In this document: piece by piece, positions 36,401 to 51,400 of the stretch | How the letters are laid out: the number at the start of each line of letters is the position of its first letter | How positions within the stretch are numbered: position 1 is the stretch's first letter | Source: Takakia lepidozioides | Lineage: Eukaryota > Streptophyta > Takakiopsida > Takakiales > Takakiaceae | Reading direction: 5' to 3' | Assembly: GCA_030704615.1 (NCBI GenBank) | Contig: CM060733.1 | Location: forward strand, 30,814,001 to 30,878,000 | DNA length: 64,000 bases | Position numbers and translations under genes: made by a program | Notes under the pieces: generated by a model | What the model was told of the DNA's origin: nothing | What the model saw: only the letters and a program-made list of their open reading frames with translations | Database searches by the model: none

Positions 36401-39400
36401 GGGATTTCCTCATACCTATGGGGTGAGAAAAACAACCACCAACCATTGAGTGACCCTCAAAGCTACCCTGAAATGGACTAAAGTGGTGCATTAAGATGGT
36501 TTGTCATATTGGATGAAGCTCCAAATGTTTGTGGGAAGAGAAAGGCACAAGCATTGAACAAATAAGAACAAAAATAAACCTGGGGTCATAGTCCCCACAC
36601 AGTGAGGAGCATCCTGCACACTCAGAAGAAAATCAGGCAAATGCAGCTGCCATGTAAGTCTATGGTTAGTATAACAATGATTTCTACTAGCATTCATGGT
36701 GTGGCCTTCAAGAAACTGAATCAACATTTTATGGAAGACCTGCCTAGACCATCCAATGTGGCAATAGAGCATGGGCATTTACAGAGGTAAAGAGGTAAAG
36801 GAACTAGAAGAAGAGACAAGTATAAGAAATTGGCAAGTCCAACATACTTGGGGGGAATGGCAGTGGTGTCCATAATATCTCCAAAAGACAACACTTTAAA
36901 AACAGCACTGACATCAGCAGGTGACGAAACACCAAACACATAATCACATTTGACATTAACGTGGTCTTCCACGCACACCCTCAAGTAATCAAGAAACCAT
37001 TGCCGGTCCTCATCATCGACTAGCCTGTCATGAAAGACGCGAAGACACTCGTGGCACCATAGTTTGATCACCACCTTCTTATCTAAGCCGCCAGTATCCA
37101 CCATGCACATACCTTGGAATACTTTGGAGAGATCACGCATGTTGTACATGTAGTGGGATTTTGCTGGGGTAGGAAGAAGTGCTAGCTGTATTGCCCTATA
37201 AATTTTAATCGTTGTTGCCACTAATACTTTGCCTATAACATTGATCTGTAGAGGCATTCCATTTGTTTGAGATGCAAAGCGTGGCAAGAAAGAAATGAAA
37301 TGACATGGAATGAAATGGAATGAAAGAATGAAATGAAACGGTGCTTTATAATGTCCGCGGAAAGCTCATAGAGCTTATGGGACAAAGTGGAATGAAAGAA
37401 ACAAATGAAAGAATCCAAACGTCAGAACATCTGCATGGCGGCCCTAGGGCCCGAGAAAAAGTAGTACAAGTAAAACAATTTCAAGAAAACACCAAAACAC
37501 GAATTGTCTTGTTCAGGTAAGCTGTCGGACACTTCAGGTTCTCAAATCTGAAGGCCTCTGCAAAGCCTGGGAGTCTCTAAGGGACAATAGGAAATGAAAT
37601 GGTAATTTATAACGTAAGGGGAAAGCTCAAAGAGCTTGTGGGAAGAAAGCAAGAAGAGAGCACAACGTTTGTATCATCCCAGGGGGCCTCAGAGCCTGTG
37701 GGACAAAATTGAAGAATAGAAACCACTTTAGTAAACTTCAAACGGCAGCGAAAGATGAAGCGCCTCATGCAGGTAGGCTGCCAGGCACTTGGGATCTGAA
37801 AAGTTGAAATACAAAGAACAGAAACAAAATGAATGGAATAATACTTTATCCATGGAAAGCTCACAGAGCTTATGGGACAAGGGAAAGATCAGACAAGAAA
37901 TAAAATGAAATGGTGCTTTATAACGTCCGCGGAAAGCTCATAGAGCTTATGGGACAAAATGGAAGTAAGAGAGAAGGGCCCTACACAAGCAAGCCCTAAA
38001 AATTAAGGGATTGTCTAGAGTCAATGCCTCATGCAGATATGCTGCTAAGATGCAGATATAGCAGCATATCTGACCCTTTAGAGATTGGGTATCTCGGAAT
38101 AGACAATAGAATCTGCCACGTATCTCATCGTAGAGAGGACAGTGAAAGAAAAAATGTTCTTCACAATTGATTTTCCTGCTGTTTCCAGCACAAGCGGGGC
38201 ACAGGTGGTCCTAATGTTGCAGGTTGTCCCCCTAAAATGAAATGAAAGAAAGAGGTCCATGGGAGACCCTGTTTAAGTTTCTAGAACAACAAGAAACTTA
38301 AAAATGTCAAAGAGAAAAGAGATACTCCACAGCCATGGCCTGATCTATTTGAACCTTTTGACTGCTGAGTAGCAGCACAGCTTATCAGTGGTGTTACATG
38401 CAGACACCCCACACTGGATCTTTTCCACTGAAATTGCAACTCCCGAAACAGACGCTTTCATGACCTAATGACGACTACAAGACCAAGGGAAAGCAGCTAC
38501 ATAGTGGCTAGAGTCCAGGAGTGCTCCACATTGACACCCCTTCTTCCACTGCAAGGGGCATCCAGCAAGTACACAGAATCGTACCTCATGTGGCATGCGG
38601 CGACTTCGTACCCACCACTCAATGATTGTTTCAAACACAGTGGCAAGGCTTGCATCATCAAAGTCAATAATGGAGAGCAAGTTGAAGTGGCGCAGATATC
38701 TGGGTGTCACATGATTCCGGCCCCCCCCTGGTGGCCCCATGGCTGCCACAAATTGGATGTCGACCACTGCCCGGAAACAGTTCTCTTCTCTGTCATACCT
38801 GTTGACGCCCAGTAAATGAGCCATAGGACCTTTCTAAAAGGTAAAGGGGCAGCAGAAGAGAAATAAGAAGAAACAAAACCTTATGCATCAAAGAGAGCCC
38901 CCAAAATGGATGTACTGAGATGGAGGGCCTTGGGGTAAGCTGCCACGCATAGGTAGGGCCTATGAAGACTCCCAGAGACAGTATAAATAAGAGGAGATAG
39001 GGAAAATGTTCAGAATCTAATACTCACTAAACCCACTGAGAACACTGTGAAGGGGATTATTCTTTTGGAAGGAGGATCAGGAGTAAGTGATGGTACCATC
39101 CTCCATGATCCATCCACTGGCGTAAGATTTCGATGGGTGGCTGAGCACCATATGTTTCAACAGTGGGCATGTTCAAGTCATCCACAAAGACAACACATTT
39201 GGACCCAATTGGAGGACCGTACACATTCTTGCGTCTCTTGTCCAATTTGGAATCAATTATCTCCTGTGCATGCCCCATCAGCCTTCTCAGGACAGATTCT
39301 CAGAGAGAGCAACACTCACATCGTGCAGAATCTAGCTCTTTCCTAAGCATTGCCTCCCCCCGTCACATCAGGTAGTGGTCAAGTGGTGACAGATGAAATG

Positions 39401-42400
39401 AACCTGATGTATAGGTTCCTTTTTACTTTCTTTCATCTTCTTTTGTTACTGCTTGGTTTCTTGCTAACAGCTGTACACCCACAATATTTCTTACCTGTGT
39501 CTGATTCGCATTGGTTTGGGCAGAAAATGTCATCATGATGTTCCGATATATCTTTTGATCAATACCATAGGACAACTGATTCTTAATGTACACAGTCTTT
39601 CCTGCAAATAGAGTAATACACAAATTCTTCTGTGAGCTGCTCAAAGTCGAAGTTCTCTGTTGTCTCTGTCAGTCTATTCAACTTGCAAACTCTTCAGGTA
39701 GAAGGGGGCTGGCCACTTTCCCCTGAAATACCAGACATGGTGAGCCATTTCTCTAGGTTGCTACTGAGCTCTGGAGCCCTTTTTTAAATCCAAGCGAGGC
39801 CCAGACAACCATGGGAGGGAGAGCTATAATGATTAGATACTAAATGGGGAAATGAAATGGTCTTTTCAAAAAGAGAATGTACTCATGAGACACAGTTTGC
39901 CGTAGCCTTGTGGCCATAGAAGCCAGTTTGGGTGGAACAAGAGGGAACAGACACTACCTTTGTGAGGGGCTCACTCCAGTAGTGGGACTAACCTTGGTAC
40001 AACCAGTTGTTTCGGGTTTTCCAGATTTCCTCTACAAAGCCCATCACACAAGCATCACTCTGCTGTGTGTAAGCTTCCAGCAATTAGACCCCAACAGGGC
40101 CAGGGCTTTGGGCTCAGCCTTGAGATTTTGACAGTTGGTGAACAATGTTCTCGATGGTCCTCTGAGAGGGGTTCGCTCTGTGATGAGAATACCCCTGGAC
40201 ATTGTATCAAACAATGAATATTGTCTTCAGGCTGCCTGCACATCGGGCACTGACAATCTCCCTTTCCTGTCTGCATCTGTTTATGTTAAAAGGTAGACTC
40301 CCCCCCCCTCAGATTAAATTTCAGTCTGCGCCATCGTCCTCAACCATGTCACAAACTGGAAACAAGTTCGGGGAAGTTTTATGCCTAACTTTGTTTTGTT
40401 CAGACATTCTATGTGCTTGCCTTCAGCCTCCAAGTCAGCTTCATCCAGCAGGGGTCAGTTCTTAGAGTCTACTTTTCAGGTACTTCAAAAAAGTCCTTTA
40501 CCTTTTCCGCATCTGTTTTACAGGACAGTCTTGCTTCCAAGTCATAGAGTCACCATCTCAGGGTATCTCATGCTATTCAACTGACCCACCATCTCACCTT
40601 AACTCATCATGACAAGAGCTCAAGATGATTGATTTAAGGTGATTGATTGAGTCAAGGTGATTGATTTAAGGTGATGATTGATTTCCTGGTTGCGCACACT
40701 GGGCATAGGCGATCCTCCCGTTGCAGGTTTTCCCATCTACCAGTCTCTATCCATAGATTGTGGGAGTCCACCCTGAACCGCCCCAATGCCCTGAGGAGGG
40801 AGGGAGCTAAAGGCATTGAAAGGTAATTGGGCCACAAGATTCTATCGTCACGGAGAACCAAGAATAGCTCCCAATAGAAATGGAGTTTTGTTGTGAGAGT
40901 GGGTAGCTTCCAAGTTCTCCTGACCTGTAGTTCCATAAGTTCTGTTCTGATGGGTCTGTTGCGATCTTGTTTGGATGTGATTTCCACCCCTTCTCTATTT
41001 TGTGACAATAGGGAAGCAATAGAGAGTCCATTGCGCTCAAGAAAACTGCACACCCAAGCATACCAGGAGGCCTTGAAGCTGTTTTGAGCCTAATAGATGT
41101 TGTGAGGGCTCTTGCAATGAGGCCTCTGGGTGGAAGGCCTTGTAACCTTGTAAAAGAGATTGTAAGGTGGAAGAGGGCCTCGGTTTGAAGTGGCACGCAT
41201 GCAAACTCTGCACATAGGATGTATGATGGAGTCGTGCTTCTAGAACCAGGCATTGCTTGGAGAAAAGATGACTGCAACGGTTCCAGATTTTTCTCCCACC
41301 AGGAAACTGGGACACCAGGTGCCCAGAACTCACAGGCATAAGTGGCGGCTGGGGTGACAACTGTCAAAGAGCCACTTTTTGGTTGGGGGGTGCTGCAGAT
41401 GTATCTGTTTGCATTTGGCCTGAAGGTGGACGGAGGCAGCCTTGCCCTTTGTCAATCTGTCCAAAGCAGACGAGGCGAAGTGGAATATGGGTGAGTGGAT
41501 AACCAGACCCAGGTATTGGTGCGATTTGACAACCTCAACTTCCTGCTGGTGGAAGATGAATCTGCGGTCCGCATGGCCATTGAGTACCATGATCATAGTT
41601 TTGCTAAGATTGACCTGCAACCCATAGTCTTTGGAGAAATTTTCCAGGATGTGAAGATGGCGTTGTAGGAAGACAGGAGATTCTGCAAAGAGGGCAACAT
41701 CATCAGCATAGAGAAGTGCTGACTGCGTTGGTCCCCCATCCAAAGGCACCCCAACTCCATGGTTTTTTGAAATGTAACCCTCCAGAGCGTCTATGTAGAT
41801 CCCGAAAAGGGTAGGTGAGAGGGGCAGCTCTGTTTGACCCCAACGTTGCTATGCACCTCTGCCGAGGATTCCCCTGCGACTTTGACCATGCCAATGACAA
41901 TCTCATACATGGAAAGCCATGTTGCACAGCTTCATTGAAGAGATGTGCTATAAATGGGGCCAAAGTCGTTGCCGCAAGTTTGATGAATTCACAGTGTAAT
42001 CCTGATATATCCAATGCCCTGCCATTTTGCAGCTTCTTGAAAGAAAGAAAGAAAGAAAAAAAGAAGAGAATTGTACAATGGCCACATGAAGCTCAAAGAG
42101 CTTATGGGACAAGAAATAAAATGAAATGATACTTTATACTATCTGCAGAAAGTTCAAAGAGCTTATGGGACAAGAGAAAGAATGAAACAAGAAAGAGAGA
42201 GGGGCCCTCCCCAACCAGCCCAAAAACAAAAGTCCACTTACCAGTGCCGGTGGGACCGCCAAAAAGGACATGTTTTTGATGAGTGACCAGGAGCACCAAC
42301 AAAAATGCATAACGTGCTGTGTCAATTGTTGCCACAATGATATCATTGAATTGTGCATCGGGAAGGGGACCCCGCTTATCGATCGTATCCATCCAAAGCT

Positions 42401-45400
42401 TCCATGCACACTCCACCTTTTGGAAGGTAAAAGCAAACACTGAGGCCACCTCAGGAAAGGGCAGTGCAAATGGGAATTTTGGTTTCTGGACAACAAACCC
42501 TGCAGTGAGCTCATAGCCCAAGTCATCTTCATGAGCTAACAATTTCCGCAAAAATCCGTCAAATTTCCCTCTAGCATCATTGTCAATAGATGCCCCAACT
42601 GACCACACAACAGACATAGCAAACAGACACTGCAGCCAAGTATCCTTATCACCACCTGTTGGTGCAGACATACCGCCACCACTATCATCAGGAGCACTTG
42701 AGCCTCTCCTGATCTTCACTTCAGGAGTCTTAAACTCATCCAGCAGACTTTCAAACATTTGCATGCAACTAACTGCCAGGTTTATCTCAGAAGTTGGGAT
42801 TGGCTCACGGCAGTATCGCTTCACGAAATCAACACAGGGATCCACCAGCCAATTAAGCAGTGCTTCCACCATTGTCATACCCTCTTTCCCAATGATAGAA
42901 AACTTGCCCGATGTCCTCATCAGCCATGATGTTTTCAGAGGGTGCCACCCTATTGTGCTAGGCTCTGTGTACACCATGCCACAGCGACTCACCGTGGCAG
43001 GTGAAGCGACCGCCAAATCTTGGACCTCAAAGATTAGGTTCATCTGAATAGTCATTTGAATAATTTCTCCACTCATCAGACACAGCTTTTTGTTGTCATC
43101 CAGCACTGTGTTCATGTTCTCTATCCACACCTGTTGTACACGATCTGCTTCTGTTAAGTGTACTAGGAACTGCTTGGCTGCACCTTTGAAGTCATGGGAT
43201 ACTGGTCATGCTAGTGACTAGCCCCTTGTGCACTCATGCATCGACAACCCCAAAGCACATTTCTTGGACAGAACATCCACTTTTGGAAAGAGAGTGACCA
43301 TCTGACAGACCTCCGTAATATTCCACATATATCCAACTCTCTTGATATACCATAGTAGTTCAGATAATGGCATCACGGAAGGATTGAATACATCCATGTA
43401 CAGACTAACAATTGAAAGGAAATGTGTAAATGAGCAAAAGGAGACCGTATCCAAGGCAGAAAACAAAGCCCTTTGCAAGCAGATATTCCTAAACCCATCC
43501 AACAATGGATCAAAAAAAGAAAGAAGAGACATTAGCAGAAAGCTACAAGGGAACAAAAAGAAAAAGCGAGGCGGAAAAATAATGAACAAGTAACAACCAA
43601 GCATAAAGAAGGAAAAGCGACCAATCTAAAAACAAACAAATGACCACTGATTACAGGAGGAAGAGGAGACTGTCGTGGAGTACATATCAATGGGAGAGCA
43701 TTGTAAACTCTGGAACTCACATTTCCTTTGAGTGGTACCCCAAGAATTAAAGGTAACCACAACCAAGGTAAAGAAGAGCATGTCATGGGAACAAAGGGAA
43801 CCAAAGGGAACCAAAACAAAACGACAAGGAATAGACAAAACAACAAAAAGGAAGAAACCAGAAAGAATGTTGTCCCATCACTTAAAGAGTCAATCCAAGA
43901 GAACGAGATATATCATGGACTACAAAATTAAAAAAGACTGAACAACACACAAAAATAATTAGACAGCAGCCTTGTATCTTAGAGAGTCAACATAAAGCAC
44001 ATCATAACTCAAGTGAGGAGATTATACAGTTGAGAGTAGATTTTATGTTAGAGTCAATACCTTCCAAGGGCTTAAGTCCTGTGCATTGTGCGACAGACTG
44101 CAGTAGTCAAGGCAGTTTGACTTCTAGCATGACCTCCAAGATGGAGCTTGGAATATGATGTGGTGGACCTAGTGTCATCTTCTTGTGTGAAGACAACTGT
44201 GTGTGAGAACAGGATAGACCCTATGTTTGTTTTCTATCCGTTCGCTTGCTGCTATGCATTCTTCTCCACATAAGCTCTAGTGGACGATTTTTTGTTATTT
44301 CTCTCTGGCTTATTTTATACGTCTGTTTTGAAAAATTCATCCACAAGTTCCCTAGAGCCTCCTGCAGTCACAGTTCATTTTCTTATGCAGACTTCAAAAG
44401 AATGGGAAATTCAGAAGCTCGAGAAGGAGGGGAAAGTTTAACTGGCTCTTACCGCATCCACAGGCCCATCAAAAATAACCCACTTCCGATCAAGGGTCTG
44501 GTCAACAGCCGCATTACGAAATGCCTTGGCAAGGATCCCGTCTGTCCATTCATGAGAGACAGGGTCAAACTGACCATACAACTGACCTATGTAGATGGAC
44601 TTAGGATTCAGGCAGATACACCTGGTAACATTCTCAGGTTCACCCGCTGCTTTCATGTCCCCGAGAGCTGCTGCCAGAACTCTATAGCACTCAGTCTTGG
44701 CTCCATAGGAATATCCCACCAGCATAAGCCCATGTCTCACTAGAATCATTTCATACAGCTGAAATATCTGCATTGTTGCTCATTGCTCAAAGTGAGTGAG
44801 AAGAGGAAGAGCAACAAAGAGTAAGCTGGGGAGAGGAGGTCTGAGTGAAGGTTGGCCGCTGTGCTGTCTGCCACAAGAGCACCATGAAGAGGTGCCTAAT
44901 ACAGCTTCACAGTTAAGGAAATAACATGGTTTATTATATGAGTTCAAATGAACTAAGAGACACAAACAGTCCCAGCCAGTGTGCAATGTTTAAAGGACAA
45001 ATACTCTTAGACATTAGATCCACACTCAAGGAGTTTAGTATATCATGACTAAGAGTTAACTTCATCCAGGCCAGGAGCCTCTGAAAGTACAAACAGCATC
45101 CACAGGAAGTCCTAGAGCATAAACATACATTCCTGCAGAAACCAGAAGCTTTGTGTGATCAGTAGCTTCTTTCAGACTTGAAAGGAGATGGGCTGAGTAT
45201 TACCTTCTCTATAAAGATTGGGTGTGGCTGCAAGTTCATCTTTATACAATTGGCAAGAATGTGGACTGTCATGATGTCATAGTCTGGCTTGGGGAGATTA
45301 ACGCCTGGAAATAAATCCATCAGAATACCTTCAAATAGAGGTACATCATGTGCTAAGAACTTGGGTAGATTCACATCTTTTAGAGACTTCAGCATAAGGA

Positions 45401-48400
45401 CATCTTCTCTCTCTTCAGGATATTTCTGCTTAACAGCACCTGCAGCTCGAAGCACTGAAATGACAGCTCGCATACCATAGTCATAATGTGTCTGACTGGA
45501 CAACTGCTCACTGCCATGGGATAAGCGAAACATGGCTTTCTTCAGTTAGTGCAAGTTCCATGTGTTCTTTGTGTATGTATTAGAGAAAGAATGAAATGAA
45601 ATGGTACTTTGTAACATAGGTGGGAAGCTCAAAGAGCTTATGGGACAACAGGAAGAAATGACATGAAATGGTACTTTATAAAAAAACAAGAAAGAGAGAG
45701 GGCCACAAACACCCCAAAAGCAACTAAAGCTCATGGGATTGTCTAAGAGTCAACCCTTCATGCAGGTAAGCTGTCAAGCATTTCTGATCCTCGTAATGGA
45801 AGACCTCCTGGAGAGATTGGGTATCCCGGAATAGACAGTTGAATCTCCCATGGATCTCATAATATAAAGGGCAGTGAGAAATGAAATGAAATGAAATGGT
45901 ACTTCATAACGTCCGCGGAAAGCACAAAGAGCTATGGGACAAAATGGGAAAAAACAGAGAGAGGAAACAAATCCAGAGCCAAAAAACAGCCCAAAAGCAA
46001 CTACTGCTCAAGGGATTGCCTAAGGGTCAAGGCATTGTCCAGGTAAGCTGCCAAGCACAGAAAGAAAAGAACTTTACAGCATCCATAGGCAGCAGTCTCC
46101 CCATGGCATCCCTCCCAGACCTACCATGGGGTAGCCAACAGTGAGATGTGAAACTCAGCCCATATTCATGTAGCAGAAAAAAATAAAGTAACAGGGAAAA
46201 GAGTGTGGACTTATGCACTTACATAGACTAGAATGCCTCATTTTCAGCACTGCTTCTCTAGCCTTCTAGCTGGCCAAAGCTGGATAAAAGTTGCAGTGGT
46301 TGCCCTATAGAAATGTACTCATAAGACTGCCGTAGCCTCTCAGTTTGAGTGGAACACAAAGGGACAGAAACTACCTTTGTCAGGGGCTGACGCCGGTAAT
46401 ATGACTTACCTTGGAACAGACAATTAATCCGAGTTTTGTGGTCGCCCTATAGAGAAGAACAGAAAGGCATTTTAAAACATTCACAGGAGGTGGGGGGAGG
46501 GAAAAAAGTAATACAGTGGTTTTCTTTTTCGCAATTTTTTAGGGTCATCTGAGGAGGCCAATGCCTGGGTAGTGATTGCACTACAAAAAGAGCACGGGGA
46601 CTAAGGGTTCCTTTCCATCTACACCCACTAGCTTTCCATCAACACCGACTCACCTACTCACCTACTCAACCTCAATTCTAAATAGTGGACACGGGGTGAG
46701 TGGGTGTAGATGGAAAGAAAGGCACCCCTAGCACTCTGAACCAAGAGACCAAAGTCCCTCCTTGCTAGCCAAGCAGCTGTGTCACCTAGCATTTACAATA
46801 TACTTCTGGTTGGTGGAAAGGAGTTTTCTAGCAGAACAATGCAGTGTTCTCAGGCTTGTGTCAGAGCATTGAGGTGGGTGGAATACTCCAGCCTAAAGTG
46901 TACTCTCCAAGAACACCAACAATCTGAGGATTGGTTCATGTAGGCAGTCTGGGGAACAAGGAGTAGTGTGGTGCTGCTAACCTCCATGCTGTATGGACTA
47001 GCTGAGATAAGACATTGTTCAAAGGAGACCATTGCAAACCTCTGCTGCCATAATGTACAGGTTATAGACATGGTAGTTGGGACAACCTATTATCACAACA
47101 AAATAACAGAATGCACCAACCCCACCCTAACCCTACACACAAGTATGCATATGTGACTTGAATGCTTACCTGCACAAGCGATAGGTAGCCACAAGCTTGC
47201 GAGCTTGTGCACGAGCATCAAGGTATCCAAAGGAGTACAGCGTAATCTCTGAAATCAAGGCATAGTCAGGAACCATCATAGCAACTGTCCGAAACAAGGC
47301 CTTCAAGTTGTCGGGGAGCTCTGAGCGTCCTGCATAGCCAGGATTCATTGTAATGAAGCAATTACATGTCGGTTTTAGTGAAAGTTTTGTTCCTTCGAAG
47401 TCGAATTGCTTTACGTTTGCTGCTTTTGCTCGTTGGATAGTTAGAATTTGTTGTGCAATCACACTCAGTACCTGTTTACAACCATCAAAGCAAACTCACA
47501 TCTACAGTGTCAGGTTGTCTTAGTGGAACAATTGTTGGCTAAGTTGCACCCTAAAACATGAAACTTGGTGTACTTTAAGCATACTCCAATGATTTGTTGA
47601 CATACTTTCACATTAGTCATTTAAACAAGGGTTTACAGAGTTGAAGTTACGATACCCTACATTTTAACATGGAGGTCATGGCATATGACTGAACTGTCTT
47701 CTCAGAGACTGACTCATCCTTATCAGAGGGCTTAAAGACCAGAAGTGCTTAACAACATATGCCTACTGGACAATTCATGTCCAGGCATTGTTGGGCAGGA
47801 ACTTGGCCCTCAGGGCTTGTTTTTCACATGTTTATTTGGAACTTTATTCTGGTACAGTACATTCTTTGGGATTTCAGTGCACTAGATTTTCTTCTTCTCT
47901 TCATTCTTCTAGCAAAAAAGAGACCTTGAGAATAGACTTGATAAACCAACATGCCAACGAAGCCAGCACAAGTACTCAGGAAATAGTCCAAGTGCAGCCC
48001 AACTCCAAGAGAGTACTCAAGCGAGACTCTTTCCCAATATGCACAAACAGACAATTTTTAACTGTCAGAGTCCAATAGGAAACAATATCAATTGCATCTG
48101 ACCTCAAGTTCAATCCTGTTGAACTCATCAAAGCAAGCCCACGCGCCAGAGCTGGCCAACCCTTTAAAGAACTTGCCCATGGCCAGATAGTCAAGACCAT
48201 CAGAACAATTGAACACCACGCACTGCATTGCAATAGCTTTCGCAAGGTCCTTGGTTGTCTCAGTCTTACCAGTACCTGTACGAAAGAAAACATACCAGAG
48301 ATAAGTCCATTTGTCCACCTTTGTTCTAGAACATTATGGAGGGAGTTTGCATGAACACATACTGTCGATGCCCTTTGTCGAAGTAAAAGGGAACTGTGCA

Positions 48401-51400
48401 GTGTTCTTCCAAAGAAGACTATCTATTAATTGAGAGGACTAGAAGTTTCAAAGCCACTGTCTTTGGTCTATTTGATGGAGTAAAGTATAGCACATGGTCT
48501 GAAATATTATGGAAGTCATCCTATCCTGCAAAGTCTGCAAAAGCAATCCCACATTACATCAGCAGGATGCTATGGTAACAGAACGTTGCCAACGTTGGAA
48601 GATATAGTACCTGCAGGCCCCTCAGGAGCTCCTCCCAAATTGAGATGGAGAGCTCCCATTAGCGTTCGATAGCAACGGTCTGTTAGTGGGGTGATAACCA
48701 GTCGACCGCTGTTCCCCAAGTATTCGAAAGCATACCATATTCCAGCATTGATCATGCGCACTATTACTGCATCTTGCTCATATCCATACCTGTGTCAGGA
48801 AACAAGTGAATGTGAGACTTGTAACAATGAAGGCCATTCTGGATGTGAAGGCATCTGATCGTCCATGATGAAAATGGCGATGGTGAAGGGATAACACTCC
48901 CTATCCCTAAATCATTTTATTACCTTCTGACCCACGTAATTTTTATAAGAAATTAGAGTGCCACTTACCTCAGCTGACAGATCCAATCGAAGTCAGTTTC
49001 TTCAGTCAAATTGGCATCTGCCAACTCCTTGACCACATCACGAGCATGAACATCTATCACAATGAGCGCTCCTATTGTTTTCCTTTCGAGACTTGTCAGC
49101 TTCCCACGGACCTGGATATATTATACAAGCACTTAAATGCACAAAGATTCTCCAATGCGCCCCTCACCCATTTTCATCTCCCCTTCCCTTCCTTTTTTAT
49201 CTCCTTTCCTTCCATCTTCTTGGGCAAGGGAAAGGGAAAACACACAACACTTCAATATCAACTTAGGCACAGACAACCTGTTGTCCAGCTAAAAAGTAGT
49301 TAGCTGTGACCCTCCTTGGGTCTAGAATCTGGGGATATTTCAGCATCAGATTGATGCATGAGAGGCTACTAGGAAACTCTGGGAGACCAAAAGCAAATTC
49401 ATTGACAAAAGTAGGACCCAGTTCAATCAGCAGCCATGGCATAAGCCCCATATTACCCCTCAGTCATCCCCACTGCCTCTCCCAGCCTTGACAGCGCCAC
49501 CCAGACCAGATGTGGGAAGTATTGCCACAAGGCTGTGACAGAAGTCTCACAGTACCTTGTACAAAAGAGGAAACACACACACACACACCTTGTTTACAAT
49601 AACTTGGAGTTGTTTGGTACATCTCTGTTCATAGAGCACAAGTTCCCCTTTGCGTATGCTCTCAGCCACCTCTGCAGTCCAATACATTTGAGATCCGCAA
49701 AGGACAACCTGCCCTGGCCACTCAAGCACCCACTGTATTCTCTCTGTAACAGCATACGCTTCATATGCCCGTCTTGTTACATCCACCAGGCTATCTCGCA
49801 TGGCTTCCTCAACCTGCTCCACAACAATTGCTTCAACATTGGTGCTATCCATAATTTAAAATGGCATTATGGTAGACTGATATTTCTACCTCTGAAATCG
49901 GCAACATGAGATAGCAATCGTCAATAAGATACAAACCTCTAAGAGCCATTTCTCCACAGCACCCTGAGCTGTCTTAGGATTGAAGTGAAATATGAAGTCA
50001 ACGCGTTCACCTTCTTCGCTTAGCATCGCAACAATGTCAAGATTTGGCATAAACACAAGGCGGTTGATTCCTTCAAAGATTTTTTTACAAAAAGGTTGCA
50101 CTCGCAAGGGATCCTTTGTCTCAGCTAAAATCTCCAGCAGCTCATCATTAGACAAGAAAAAGAATCTACAAATGCCACACACACAGAACTTCGGCAAATT
50201 AAGTCAATAATACACAAACGGAATGTACTGGTTCATTGGAAACTGACATGAACAAAACGACTTATGTATCAGGCCTTATTCCCTCAACAGAGGAGGAGGG
50301 AAGGAAGTAGCGGAGGAAGGCAGGAAGCCTTCTTCTTAACAACTAAAATGGCAGGGACAACAGGTAGAGAAAAAAGAAATGAACCGAAATGTATAACGTC
50401 CGCGGAAAGCTCAAAGAGCTTATGGGACAAAATGGAAAAAACAAGAGAGAGGAAACAAAACCAGAGAAGAAACCAGAAAGAAATGAAATGCAAAGAAATG
50501 AAATGAAATGGTGCTTCAAGTGTCCACAGGCTGCCCGAGGGCCCATGAGACAAAGCAACCACAACATCAAAATACGCCAAATTTTGCACAAAAATGAAAT
50601 GAATTGAAACGGTACTTTATAACGTCCGCGGAATGAAATGAAATGAAATGGCACTTTATAACGTCTGCGGAAAGAAAGTGTGTGGCATAGATGTCTTGGG
50701 TATATGAAGTTTGATCGAGTGTCTTTGCCCCTTCGTTCACAAAAAGACAGGTAATGTGAGGGGGGGAGATCTGTTCAAAAATGTCACCCCCTGCACAGAA
50801 CCCAAATGAAAAGAAAGGGATGTGTTCCTTACATCTCCCGGATGATTGGCTATCATGCCATCTCCTACTGTCTACGACTCATTAGGCAAGAGCTGAAGCA
50901 ACCCCTAATCAAGTGGACCTGGAAATCTGCAACACCCCTTCAAATTAAGTTACCGTTCTACAAGAACCTTCCTCGTCCTCTGCAAGGATAGCATCTGTAA
51001 CATACTTGTGCCTCTCTGTCCCTCTCTTCTCCAGGCACTGGTATGATTCATGGTAGGGCTCAAGTCATGTTTATTCAGAGGACAATTCTAGATGAACAAG
51101 ACGGCCGGTTGAGGGATTGGGGGCCTGAGGATAGAGACTAGCAGATGGGACCTCCTGCAGCATGTCGAACTCCTTTGTCTTGTGCTAGACAGACAGGCTG
51201 CAGATTTGAGACTGGATAACATTTTTCTTTCACTATCCTCTCTACTACAAAATCCGGGACCGCTACCTTTGCATATTTAAAGCCAACCAATCCCTTACAG
51301 TGTCTTCCCTTACCAAATCAGAGATACCCTGCACAAGACTCTTCATCTAAGAGAATCTCTCGTTGTTGTGGCTGATTGTTGGGGGCCTCACATTTCATCT

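Noticed and set aside
34855-38240. A CRISPR-like or satellite array, because of regularly recurring blocks
   Set aside because: Spacing is irregular, units are truncated at different 5' points but share one 3' end and tail, and longer units encode LINE protein. They are truncated LINE copies.
43342-43941. Plus-strand Lys-rich open frames in a dynein intron
   Set aside because: Purine-rich DNA gives Lys/Arg/Glu-rich peptides automatically; two overlapping frames both look alike and neither resembles a known protein.
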